This document shows, piece after piece, positions 24,478-34,240 of a DNA stretch of 64,000 nucleotides. The notes under the pieces are model-generated. The model saw nothing but the letters and a program-made list of their open reading frames with translations, had not been told where the DNA came from and did not search any database. Source of the stretch: Echinarachnius parma (lineage: Eukaryota > Echinodermata > Echinoidea > Clypeasteroida > Echinarachniidae). Within the stretch, counting starts at the first letter, position 1; every line of letters begins with the position of its first letter. Both the position numbers and the translations under genes were made by a program. Location: positions 1-64,000 of the forward strand of contig JBAMJV010002966.1 of the NCBI GenBank assembly GCA_037951105.1. Reading direction: 5' to 3'.

Positions 24478-24796
24478 TTAATGAAAACACAAGTGGATTG
24501 CACTTCATTTGTAGTAATATAGATACAAATATTACGAAAAAAAGATTGAACCACTGCCATATATTTCACGGGGGAAATTGATTAACAAAATGCAAGATAG
24601 CTAAATCAAGACAGATATAGGGAAACAGTCCATTTCATACATTGGGCAGTAATTTTTAGATGAATCTCCATGCGACTTAAAATGTACAATGTCACGATAT
24701 GGATGTCTTAAATTGTACAATAATTCAAATATATTTTAATTATGTTCTACCAACAATGTATGAAAACGTTTTTGAAACATTTTGGATTGTTGTAAT

Positions 24797-25650
24797 ATTA
24801 TCGATAATACAATGTGCAGTATATACTTGTATTGCTTATATAGGTGTTCAAGGGCTAGTTTTGACTTATATACTATGCAAGTCTATCCTGTTTAATAAAT
24901 GACGGGAAATTGTGAAATATTGTACATTATATGATTTTGTAAACATTTGTGTATTGCTATCGGGGTTCATGATCGATTATAAACGATCATAAATAGTGAA
25001 CAAAAAAATTCCTATTTTTGCTATTATTTGTATTGAAAACAGTGTTATCATATCCTTGTTTTCTATATAATTTGTTGTAACATTATCGATAATATAATGT
25101 GCAGTATATACTTGTATTGCTTATATAGTTGCTCAAGGGCTAGTTTTGACTAATATACTATGCAATGTCTATCCTTTTTAATAAATGACGGAAAATTGTG
25201 AAATATTGTACATTATATTATGATGTTGTTGAATTGGTAAATTAATACAATTAAATTAAATTTACGAAATTAACAAAATATTGGGGGTGCAAAGCCCCTT
25301 TGCACAGCCCCCTCTTTATTCACTTTGATACACCTATTAATTAGTGATTTATGATCGGTAAAGGTTCGTTCCGCAATCGATCCCAATGCGTCGTAAGTGG
25401 GCCAACAATAGGTGATTTCAAGTATGGTCTTTAAGGCCGGTGTAAGTGTTTATTACACACAAACGCCGGTTTGATAAACACTAACACCAACCCTAAACAC
25501 CATACTTGAAATCACCCATTGGGCCAATGCAGAATCGCTATCGGGGTTCATGATCGATTATAAACGATCATAATAGTGCACAGAAAAAAAATTGCTATTT
25601 TTGCTATTATTTGTATTAAAAACAGTGTTAACTTGTCCTTGTTTTTCTAT
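24797..25650. repeat. Dispersed direct repeat with internal palindrome
   Basis: The block TATCGATAATA-AATGTGCAG at 24797-24940 recurs at 25084-25222. The block GCTATCGGGGTTCATGATCG at 24955-25075 recurs at 25532-25650. Together they form a tandem duplication of about 285 bases whose second copy holds a 310-base insert. The second block includes the dyad ATGATCG-ATTATAAA-CGATCAT. Confidence 0.8.
25411..25517. mobile_element. 107-base hairpin MITE
   Basis: GGTGATTTCAAGTATGGT and ACCATACTTGAAATCACC form perfect ends, and the arms continue with AAACACTAACACC against GGTGTAAGTGTTT. It is a miniature foldback lying inside the insert of the preceding duplication. A related word occurs at about 19875. 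Confidence 0.7.
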
Positions 25651-25945
25651 ATAATTTATAAAACTATAAATGACACCCGAATATAGTGTTATGAATGATG
25701 ATTCAAAGGCTGATTATTTTAGAATCTACTCTCAATCTACTCTCGGCAGTTACTAACTATTAACAAATGTACATAGTATGTATAGGATATATATACTAAG
25801 CCGATGGCATAGTAAATTGTTAGGACGATAGGATAGGTTCTGATAGGAATAGGATTAGGATTAGGTGTAGGATAAGTATGAAATGTTTGCGTGACGGTAT
25901 GGTAGACTTTGTAACACCATGCAACTTATCAATCATTTTTTTTTG

Positions 25946-26435
25946 TAATGGTTGGCTCAAGGTTGGCTCAAGGTTGGCTCATGGTTGTCTCAAGGTTGGC
26001 TCAAGGTTGGCCCGAAGTCGTATTCACGTTGGGGTTTAGTCGGCTCAATGTTGGCTTGACGTCAGAAATAGCCAAATAAAAGGTTGGGCAAACGTTGGCG
26101 CAACATCGTAGCAAGACGTTGGCTTATGGGGGTTGGGCCAACGAGGGCCCAGCGGCACAAATGACGTGGGCCAAACGTCACGTTTTAACGTTGGCCCGAC
26201 ATTGACTTATATAGTCGTATTAACGTTGGGGTTTAGTCGGCTCAACGTCAGAAATAGCAAAATAAATGGTTGGGCAAACGTTGGCTCAACATTGGCAATT
26301 GACGTTGGCGTATGGGGGTTGGGCCAACGAGGGCCCAGCGGCAAGAATGACGTGGGCTAGACGTCACGTTTTGACGTTGGCCCAACATGACCGCCTACAT
26401 TGGGCCAACGATGGGCCAACGTAGCATTGTTATCT
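25946..26435. repeat. Short-period minisatellite and iterons at right end of N1
   Basis: A 13-base unit (GGTTGGCTCAAG) repeats about six times at 25952-26010. Then come two longer units with ACGTTGG...GGCCAACGAGGGCCCAGCGGC at about 26130 and 26320. This is the counterpart of the left array, using the inverted forms of the same words. Confidence 0.75.
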
Positions 26436-26898
26436 GGGCCGTTCGCATCGGCGGCCATCGCGATCATCGAAATCTGTTCGGAATCGCGCTCACACACGGA
26501 GAAAAGTCGAGGAGGCGCATAAATATTTAGCGGAATGGGGGAAAAAAATCATAATTTTAATCCACCCGATGGTTGGATCACATATTGGAGAATGAATGGG
26601 TGGTAAGTACCGTATCATATGTATAATTTTAAGCACAATTAGCGTGCACAAACAATATTCATTTCAGTCCCATATCAGGAGGACCTAGAACGCTAGCGCT
26701 TCGCGCTAGCGTTCTCTAGAGTTATAATTTGACTCTTGAGTCGTAACGGCTCTTTTTGAATGATAACAGGGGTTTTGCTTTGTCGTTTGTAATTGTGTAT
26801 ACTTTTCGAGCATTGTGGAGTTTTAACTATTAGTTTGTACCGTAATGGTGCAGATTTTGGTTACTAAAGTTAAGTTTGACCAATACTCAACTATCCCT

Positions 26899-27545
26899 TT
26901 AATTTCAACATCAATTAAAGACCTGACAGGGAAACCAACGTTATTTGATTACTCATGCAGAAAGACAAAACAAAATTATGAAAAACTATGATACAGGAGA
27001 AAACACGTACTGTGATAGAAGTTCGAAACCTAGGGACAGTGAGTAGTTATAAGTACTTGGGACAAACATTGACAAAGCAGGAAACCACGAAATAAGAAGT
27101 TACAGTATGTTTAGAGTAAAAGCAGGATGGATGAGTTTTGGAAGATACACATATATGTTGATCCGTACAAATATGTCCACGCCACTAAGAAGACATTTTT
27201 TTCATTTTTACAACCATGACATATGGATCAGAAACATGGTCATTGAGAAAAAAACTAATTTTAGAAGAGGAGCTTGTGACAACTCAACGAGCTATGCAGG
27301 GAAAATGTCGTAATACAGAAAACAAAGGTTAAATACATTATGGAGAAAGTAAGAGCATCAAAGTGGAGATGGGCTCAGCATGTATCAAGCCTTCTTGACA
27401 ATAGATGGACATATCGCTTGACAGACTGGCAACCAAGGAAGGGTAAGAGAAGAAGAGGAATGAAAAATAAAAGATGGAGAGATGAACTAGCATCATACGT
27501 GGCAACGGCCAGATGGCCTAGAATAGCTAGAGATATAAAATAATG
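26899..27545 (+). pseudogene. RTE-type LINE reverse transcriptase end and C-terminus
   Basis: It starts LISTSIKDLTGK, continues TVIEVRNLGTVSSYKYLGQT (the YLG(Q) box of RTE elements) and ends with MEKVRASKWRWAQHV, DNRWTYRLTDWQPRKGKR and RWRDELASYVATARW, matching the family tail KWxWAGHI...DNRWT..V..WRPR.GKR..GRP..RW-DD. It closes with a TAA at about 27540. It is the 3' part of the same LINE copy as 13090, 19402 and 20629. Frameshifts make it a pseudogene. Confidence 0.8.
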
Positions 27546-27632
27546 GAAATGTCATGAGGACTTTGTCCAACGTGTGGAGGAACTATAGCCTGCTAGATAT
27601 ATATAATAACACGTGTTTCCTTCTCTCGCTCG

Positions 27633-27755
27633 AGAGAGGAACTGAGCCTTCAATACATGGGTACCCTGGGTCCTGCTGCATCGGGACAAGTTGTGAGAGC
27701 CGTCTTCTCCATGCCAAACCTCCGATCATTCGAGATTAAGAAGACTGCAGCTTAA
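27633..27755 (+). pseudogene. Decayed LRR exon (cassette 1)
   Basis: The reading is REELSLQYMGTLGPAAS, then FSMPNLRSFEI and a stop at 27753. It aligns with the two 165-base LRR exons downstream (EEL-L...LGPLAS...SSMPNLRSL). The splice acceptor AG just upstream is replaced by CG, and the exon is cut short by the stop, so it is probably no longer used. Confidence 0.7.
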
Positions 27756-27852
27756 TCATAACATACAATACCGTATTGAGAACTCGGTGCTTTATAGTTA
27801 CCGATCAATTGATTTAAACATTCAAATAATACTCGTTTACCTCTCTATATAG

Positions 27853-28017
27853 ATAGAGAAGCTGACCCTTGATGAATGTACCCTGAGTCCTCTTGCATCT
27901 GAACACTTTGTGAGAGCTGTCTCCTCCATGCCAAACGTCCGATCACTCAAAATGAATAAAATGGAGCTTGCGGTTGCTATCTATATTACAATATCAGGCT
28001 TAACGCCATCATGGAAA
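27853..28017 (+). CDS. LRR exon of an NLR-like gene (cassette 2)
   Basis: It lies between an AG acceptor (27851-27852) and a GTTAGT donor (28018-28023) and is exactly 165 bases, phase 0 at both ends. The protein reads IEKLTLDECTLSPLASEHF, VRAVSSMPNVRSLKMNKMEL and then AIYITISGLTPSWK. The spacing L-x-L-x2-C-x-L ... M-P-N-(L/V)-R-S-L is a leucine-rich repeat pair as found in NLR-type immune receptors of invertebrate deuterostomes. LRRs of this kind form the ligand-sensing or autoinhibitory arc. No NACHT or death-fold exon is in the window, so the NLR assignment is by LRR style only. Confidence 0.65.
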
Positions 28018-28157
28018 GTTAGTGAATTATCCACTTTTCTCTCTTAATTACATGTATTATTCATTGATGATTCGGTGTACATGTCAAAATAAGTGAATAT
28101 ACATTGGTATGTGTCATCATAAAGTTTCTAAATTGGAAGGAATTTCACGAAAATTAA
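28018..28157. other. Intron segment
   Basis: A short AT-rich segment follows the LRR exon donor and ends at the TTAA target (28154-28157) of the next element. Confidence 0.5.
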
Positions 28158-28573
28158 AGGGGACCACCAGGCAAAGAACAACACATTATTATATGTTTTT
28201 GTACCGTTTTGTGATATAAAATAGATACCCCACATTTTGCAAAGGGTTGTGTAATTCATAAACAAAGCAATTAATTTCCACCACTTACGGAACCACTACT
28301 ATTTCCTGGTTACATACGGGCCAACCATTTGCGAGTGCGCCAATGCTATTCACGCGTACGTTTGTAGACAATATATTCCCGGGCGATACGTTCGCTCTGC
28401 ACACATTAGTAGTCGCAATTCAGACCGCATGAACGCATGCTTTAGAATGGTGATGCGTTTTCCAATTATATATTTTTTTCTGGAAACATATTTTTGTGAA
28501 CTTGTTGATGGAATGGAATACTAAAGATGTTACATTTCTTTAGTAAGAATTTTATTTTTGGGTGGTGGTACCC
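28158..28573. mobile_element. TTAA-flanked element, family B, copy 1
   Basis: The ends AGGGGACCACCAGGCAAAG and (inverted) GGGTACCACCACCC are flanked by TTAA at 28154-28157 and 28574-28577. An inverted second copy lies at 40857-41290 with high similarity over the full length. It contains no coding frame. It sits in the intron between LRR exons. Confidence 0.75.
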
Positions 28574-28750
28574 TTAAATCTTATGATTGTTTGGAGGGTC
28601 AGGAATAAGTACTACTATTTTAACTTATAACATTGAATAATATTGACAAATTATTTTATTAACAGGCTACAATTCAGTACTGTATAACTATGAATCCAAC
28701 GTTTTATTGTCACTAGCCGAAATACAAACAACACCTGCATCCCTCTCTAG

Positions 28751-28854
28751 AAAGAGGAACTGAGTCTTAAAAATTGTACCCTGAATCAAGTTGCCTCTGA
28801 ACAATTTGCGAGATATGTTTGCGTCATATACAATTTTCGAAAATATCTTTGAAG
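28751..28854 (+). pseudogene. Decayed LRR exon (cassette 3), broken by a foldback element
   Basis: It starts after CTCTCTAG with KEELSLKNCTLNQVASEQF, then RKISLK. The MPNLRS core is lost and the remaining part is interrupted by a 550-base inverted-repeat element at 28855. Similarity to cassettes 2 and 4 is clear in the first 19 codons and fades after that. Confidence 0.65.
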
Positions 28855-29404
28855 GACAATGAAACCCAATCAAACTGTTACTTTCATTTTTATACCTAAA
28901 GAGGTTAGGAGGAATAATCCCTGAACGTTAGAGCATAATCGGGCAAAAAACAAGAAAACTATGGCTCTTTGAAGATGTCCATTTATTCCTATGGGGAACT
29001 CAAATTGGCAACGCACTACTTGTGGACTACTCCCCGTATGTTGTATACACAAATATTCTCATTTTTACAGCTCTCTTCATAGACACACTTTTCATTCCCC
29101 CAAATCATGATTATGATGTTTATAAATGTATTCTACAAAACATATCTTGAGCTCAAACGAAGAGTAAACATATATATTTTAAGAAAATTAAACAAAATTG
29201 AAATTTTGTGTACAAAACACATGGGGAGTAGTCCACAACTTGCCAGTGTGTGTTGCCAATTTGAGTCACTCGCAGAAATGAATGGCTATTTTCAAAAATC
29301 CATAGTTTTCTTATATCTTGACCGATTGTGGTTACATTTTCAGAGACTATTCATCATATTTAGTGTCTCATAGTGCATGCACCAATTCATCGGATTTCAT
29401 TGTC
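28855..29404. mobile_element. Foldback element in LRR cassette 3
   Basis: The ends GACAATGAAACCCAATC and the inverted GGATTTCATTGTC frame arms at about 28870-29056 and 29195-29385. The arms share words such as GGGGAGTAGTCCACAA and its complement. The loop is near 29060-29190. No target duplication could be fixed. Confidence 0.6.
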
Positions 29405-29586
29405 TTCTGAATGAGATATACGTAATATCATGGAGAGTAGGTTGGTACATGCACGACGTATGAACACTTTTTATCACCATGAGAAATAATTTATATAATG
29501 TAGCATAATTAACCAATGTCTCTATTGAGAACCAAACGCTTCCTTGTTACCAATCGAATTCACATAATACTTGTTTCCCTATCTAG

Positions 29587-29751
29587 ATAGAGGAACTGGG
29601 ACTTCGGAGATGTTCCCTGGGTCCTCTTGCATCTGAACACTTTGCGACAGCCGTTTCCTCCATGCCAAACCTCCGATCACTCAATATACTTGCGGTGAAG
29701 CTTGATGATGCCGGCTACACTACACTGTCATCATTAGCGCCCTCAAGTCCA
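29587..29751 (+). CDS. LRR exon of an NLR-like gene (cassette 4)
   Basis: This is a second exon of exactly 165 bases, phase 0, with acceptor AG (29585-29586) and donor GTAAGT (29752-29757). It reads IEELGLRRCSLGPLASEHF, ATAVSSMPNLRSLNILAVKL and DDAGYTTLSSLAPSSP. It is the best-preserved copy of the cassette and has the consensus for all LRR positions. Its phase-0 end can join the exon at 44095 (IQNLQLRL...), giving the SSP-IQNL-L transition usual between successive LRR pairs. This join is inference; transcript data are not available to me. Confidence 0.7.
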
Positions 29752-30327
29752 GTAAGTAAATTATCCCCTTTGCTATATCCCCCTCTCCCCCACCCTCCCT
29801 ATTTGTCATCCTCTTCCTATTTCACCCTCTCTCTATCCCTTGTTTACATTTGCACTCATATTATAGATAAATTTGCATGTACTGAATAATGAAGATGTTT
29901 GCTAAATATTAATGCCATCATCGGATGGAATTTTTCTCACACACGATTTCTCTGTCTTAATAACACTCAAGTTGTATCTTCTGAATTAGCAGGTAAACTT
30001 CAAACGAATTAACCTTAGTACAACGCAATGTATGCTGTTTCAATTATGGTGACCAGCGTTTTGCAGGATTTACAACTACTATAAGCACATATGCCCAACT
30101 TTAGTCCAGATTTACCGTTTAACCAGGCACAACTGTGCCATGCACAAAGTTAGTACATGTACCAGTTGTAACGGGCACGAGTTTAGTCCCTCGCTCAAGT
30201 AAATTTCTTTTTAGCTATTGCGCATGCTCATTGGCCCATTGGATTGATAATCGCGCACGATCGGTTCGAGCTACGTCCATTGGCATAGATCTGTAATGGA
30301 TACCTTTTGATCGCTGAACAGTATCTA
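29752..30327. other. Intron start and non-coding stretch
   Basis: Downstream of the donor is a pyrimidine-rich tract (29760-29850). After that no gene, RNA or repeat boundary was recognised until the TA target of the next transposon. Confidence 0.45.
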
Positions 30328-31915
30328 AACCCCTCAAAAAAAGTTCGGAAACTCAACTTTGATCGATTGTATCACTGTTATTGCCAAATTGTATTTTTTC
30401 CTTTTAGTGTCATTGCAATGCATGATGATTTCCCTTTGAAATGGTACATTATTTGTCATTCATTTCAAATCAGGGAATACGCAGTGCGTTTCAGAATGGA
30501 GGACGGTCAGAAGTCAAATGTCGCAAAACGGGCCGAAAGTATTCAGTTGGGAAATTTGACTCTTTTGCCGTATTTTTTAATGTTCAAGTTGTATCGAAGA
30601 TTGTAGCGTGTTCAAATGATTTAAACTTATCAAATTTGGTATCATTTTAAAGCCCATGTGTCTATCTTTTCAATACGGTTATGTCCGTAACAATTTTATT
30701 AACAGGTTAAGTATGGTACAGCTGAACATGGGGAGGGCCGAAAGGGAAATGTTGCAAAATGCATTTCTTTTTGTGAAATTGAAGGCGTTGCATCGAAAAA
30801 CGACTATTGGAGGGATGCTTTAGGGTTTTAAACTGCATAATCATCAGTAAATTTAGTATCATGTGAAAGCGTGTTTATTTTTCTTTAAAATCATGTCTCA
30901 CCTGTAATAATTATGCTATTGGGGTGTGTGCAGTAAAACCGGATATGGGGGTCTATAAATGCTATGAATTTAAGACCATGGCTTCTTGTTTCAAGATTCC
31001 GGTAAGATATTGTTGTATTAATCATAACTCTATCATCATTACGTTTTGCACTATCGGAAAGCTCGTTAATTTACCTTTAATATGATGTCTCATTTGCAAT
31101 GATTATGCTGAATGTGAGTGTGTAATGCAGGAAACTCACAAACATGATGTATTGAAAATGTTTCAAATTTCTCTAAACCTACGCAAACTGGCCAGAACTG
31201 GCATATTAGCGCCCTCTTCGACCGTGTAGGTATGCCCTTTAACCACGTATCAAACGGTACAAAGTCGACCTAGCAACGTGCCATTTTGAGCCCCATACAT
31301 TTAGAGGTACTACATACACCTCAAGCACATAACCACTATGAATGGGGCATTATTTCATTGACAAATTAACACGCTTTAACATAATGTTGAATTTCATAAT
31401 GATTATGTAAAGTAAAGTATTAAGACATCCCCACAAAAGTCGTTTTTGGATGCAACGCCTTCAATTTCACACAATCAAATGCATTTTGCTTACATTTTGC
31501 TGTCGATCCTCCCAAATATTCACCTTAATTGTACCTACCCGGCTTTCATAATTATTCCAAGTGAGGTGTCATTGGAAATATAATTAAACAGGCTTTTGTC
31601 TGATACCATATTCAACAGTATGTCTTCATTGAAAAGATATTCATCGTCGAAAGAATTTGAACTTGAGAAAGACCGTGATATGGGTGTCAGACCTTCCAAC
31701 TGAAGTTTGTTGGCGCATTTTGTGACATTTCACTTCTGACTTTCCCCCATTCTCAAGTATACTGCGCATACCTCGTGCTCGTGATGCTTACGAATTTGGT
31801 GTCATTTAAAGAGGTATACACACCCTATCAAGTGATACCAATTATAACCATTATGATTTCTTAATAAAATAGATATAATCGATCAAACTTCAGTTTCCGA
31901 ACTTTTTGAGGGGTT
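30328..31915. mobile_element. TA-flanked foldback element, 1.6 kb
   Basis: The ends AACCCCTCAAAAAAAGTTCGG and (inverted) AACCCCTCAAAAAGTTCGG, with TA at 30326-30327 and 31916-31917, point to a Tc1/mariner-type non-autonomous element. The halves are inverted copies overall, for example the GGCGTTGCATC-AAAACGA block at 30783 against 31437. A sub-block with GAAAGC...CATGTCTCA...AATNATTATGCT recurs about every 180 bases in each half. No transposase is visible. Confidence 0.65.
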
Positions 31916-31919
31916 TATT

Positions 31920-32310
31920 ACATAAGGATATACGCTAGTGGCTACTCCTTATCACTTGTCATGGATCAATAATACGTAGATGAACGGGAATGACATAACG
32001 GTAAACGAGAAATGAAAGATAGTGTCTTACTTACTTACCGTTTTATTTTAGTAATAGGAGGAGAAGAAAAATCGGAAGGAGAAAACGAGGGAGAGGAAAT
32101 AAGTAGGAGGAGATATAGGATTAGGGGGAAGAGGAGAAAAGGAAGAGGAAAGGGGATAGAGCCGGGTAAGGTTGAAGAGCAGAACAAATAGAGGAGCAGG
32201 ATGAAGAGGGGGAGGGGAAGAAGAAGAAGAAGAGAAAAGGAAAGAGAAGAAGAGGAAGACGAGGAGAGGAGGGGAAGGGGAAGAAGAGGAAAAAAGGGGA
32301 CCCCCATACA
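31920..32310. repeat. Purine-rich (GGA/GAA) low-complexity tract
   Basis: From about 32055 to 32300 the + strand is nearly pure purine with irregular GGA and GAA units. The serine/proline/leucine-rich open frames on the opposite strand are products of this composition, not genes. Confidence 0.8.
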
Positions 32311-32389
32311 ATTTCATTTTAAGTAGTATTCTAGCATCTATAATTTGATTAATTAGATATGTATAGTAAATATATTTGTACACTAACAT

Positions 32390-32765
32390 ATGTGACATAT
32401 GTGTATCCATAACAGCCATAGTATGGACTAATCCATATAACAACGAAAGATTACATATATGAACAAGGGGTTTAACAATAAAATGTATAACATGTTTAAT
32501 AATATATTGACTTATTCCATCGAACCCTGTGCTTTTACTTGATTTAAGATGCTGTACAATTTGTATAATTTCTGCATTATTAGTTGGATAAAAATACATA
32601 GGAACATCACATTAATCAATAAGAGATGTATCAAAGTTATTTTCAGTTTGAATAATATGGACAAACTTAAGTTTAGTAGCAATATTAGAAAAGTATGAAT
32701 TAAACTAGTTTACAATCAATTTGCCATCAGTTAATTTATCTAAACCTTTCATAAAATAGGATGGA
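32390..32765 (-). pseudogene. LINE reverse transcriptase N-terminal fragment
   Basis: On the minus strand the frames read FNSYFSNIATKLK, then MYFYPTNNAEIIQIVQHLKS, SKSTGFDGISQYIIKHV and KPLVHICNLSLLYG, the standard N-terminal region of CR1/Jockey-type RTs (FF-NI, P-T...EI...L-K-KSSG-DGI, PL-IFNLS---G-FP). It ends against the purine tract. A stop lies between the first two blocks. It is opposite in orientation to the LINE that follows. Confidence 0.75.
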
Positions 32766-32797
32766 TTCTTATGTTTCCCACGCTTGCCTAATAAGTC

Positions 32798-33391
32798 ATG
32801 TATCACTTGCCATACTTTGCTACATCAAGGAGACATACGGAGGAGGGTATTGTAAAGCATCCTCCACACTTCCCCGGGGAATCCTCTGGTCTCACTCCAT
32901 CTCAGACGAGTACAGCAGGGCAGTATGCAGGTTCCATGCAAGATGCCTTGGGTCATGACCCACATTTGCAGCATCAACATGTTATGGCTGGTGGCTCTTT
33001 GTTGAACTCTCACCCTATCCCTCAGAACTATAAAGATCAGAGCTTACCACATCTGCCGCCTATCCCAGGGACGATTCAGCAGCCTGGCACTAATGACCTT
33101 CGCCGAGGTATAGGTGTAGCTAGTCGTGTTGATGACCAGCAAGGAAAGAGGATCTCAGCTGACACTCAGGGTAGCCTTCCAGCAAATCCTAGCCTGAACC
33201 TTGCAGATAGTAGGAACAACAAGCAGGTTTTTCGTCCAGGAAGAGCCACAGTGTCAACCCATATAGCCCTTCTCGAGTCAGCTTACCACATCATGTTCAC
33301 AACTCTGAATCTGCTGCATGCACCGCACAGTCTGGCGAGCAACCCCCTCAGGTTGGCTATAGAGGGTCAACACCTCCAGATAGAGGGTTAA
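32798..33391 (+). pseudogene. ORF1-like segment of the 32.8-kb LINE
   Basis: This is a 197-codon frame rich in Pro, Gln, His and Ser (for example PPHFPGESSGLTPSQTSTAG and HDPHLQHQHV) without zinc knuckles or a coiled coil that I can recognise. Low-complexity segments like this often precede the endonuclease in single-ORF Jockey-type elements. Its start is arbitrary because the true 5' end of the LINE is unclear. Confidence 0.5.
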
Positions 33392-33434
33392 CACAGTCCA
33401 GCTACAAGGTTCTCCGCGCCTAACCTTCCCTTCG

Positions 33435-34240
33435 GTGCATGAAGGAGCCCAGGAACAGGATACATTTACTACCATAGTAATTGGGACCTACAATGTTAGA
33501 GGGCTATTCAGCAACATACCCTATTTGAAACGTGAACTGGCGGCTACTGACATCATGTGCATTCAAGAGCACTGGTTGAAGGATTACAACAGCAAAGTCC
33601 TGGAGGACATCAGTATGGATCACGTTGTATTCTCCAAGTCTGCAGACAGTGACTACTCATCCCTAGACACAGCTTTTCAGCACATAGGAAGAGGGAAGGA
33701 GGGCCTTGCTACCTTCATTCGAAAACCCTGGGGACACAAGTCCAGTATTGTAGATTGTGGCAGCTCCAGGATTCTAGTGACCCGAACACCACTATCGGAC
33801 TCCAATTCTCAGATCCTCGTTGCGAATTGCTACCTCCCCTCGTCTTCATCTGCCTCAGCAACTACAGAGTACCAGGAATGCCTGGCTCTCCTTTATCAAC
33901 TTCTCTCCTCTGCAAGCAACACTGGTCTCAATCTGGTTGTGGGTGACCTTAATGCGGATTTGGTGAACCACAATACTAAAAGTTGTGTTAGTCTACTCCG
34001 CAACTTCATGACTGACGCTCACTTGGCAAGCACCACCGAGCTCCCTTGCCACCCAGGAGAATTTACTTACATGTTGGATGATGGCAAGAGGAGTTCAAAC
34101 ATTGACGGCTTCCTGGTCAAGAAGCAGACGGTTGCCGTACGTCACGGGATTGGCCATTAAAGAGGAGCACCCGCTCAACACTTCAGACCACAAGCTTGTA
34201 TGCTCAACATGGCGTTTGCATACATGCATACCACACAGCT
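33435..34240 (+). pseudogene. APE-type endonuclease domain of the LINE
   Basis: The frame contains IGTYNVRGL (N of the first catalytic box), IMCIQEHWL (the Q-E box), GLATFIRKPW, VVGDLNADLVN (the GD-N box) and RSSNIDGFLV. After a frameshift near 34130 it continues with NTSDHKLVC (the catalytic SDH box). All six usual endonuclease motifs are therefore still readable, though in two frames. The enzyme nicks target DNA to prime reverse transcription. Confidence 0.8.

Larger units (their letters stand above)
21172..26437. mobile_element. Element N1, 5.3 kb, ends built from ACGTTGG iterons
   Basis: The ends CCAGATAACAATGCTACGTTGG and the inverted GTAGCATTGTTATCTGG are flanked by GCCGTTCC (21164-21171) and GCCGTTCG (26438-26445), an 8-base duplication with one mismatch, in the centre of element G. 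Eight-base TSDs are typical of hAT and P elements. The first 1.35 kb and last 0.5 kb are arrays of ACGTTGG/CCAACGT words. The core carries other inserted repeats and no transposase, so the element is non-autonomous or decayed. Confidence 0.65.
20904..26727. mobile_element. Foldback element G with terminal hairpins, split by element N1
   Basis: The left arm 20904-21171 and right arm 26438-26727 are inverted copies of about 270 bases with shared words such as ATATGTGATCCAACTATCGG against CCGATGGTTGGATCACATAT. Each outer end carries a perfect hairpin, GAACGCTAGCGC-GAA-GCGCTAGCGTTC form, at 20914-20940 and 26688-26714. A likely 8-base target duplication is TTTGACAC (20896-20903) and TTTGACTC (26728-26735), one mismatch. 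Without N1 it would be a 550-base near-palindrome. Confidence 0.65.
20698..26898. mobile_element. TTAA-flanked element interrupted by larger insertions
   Basis: The target TTAA is at 20694-20697 and 26899-26902, and the LINE reading ...DDVA(L)-(L)ISTSI is restored across it. The termini AGGGAGCGTCGAGTATTGG and (inverted) AGGGATAGTTGAGTATTGG match over most positions. The right 170 bases match family A, while the left 200 bases do not, so the element is a hybrid or a diverged subfamily. Its own sequence is about 20698-20903 plus 26728-26898; everything between was inserted. Confidence 0.75.

Noticed and set aside
32035-32310. Leu/Ser/Pro-rich minus-strand frame
   Set aside because: A by-product of the purine-rich tract. 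The only meaningful part on that strand is the LINE fragment upstream of it.
33435-34160. 241-codon frame as a host endonuclease/exonuclease gene
   Set aside because: It is contiguous with the LINE reverse transcriptase and has the LINE-type endonuclease motif set.
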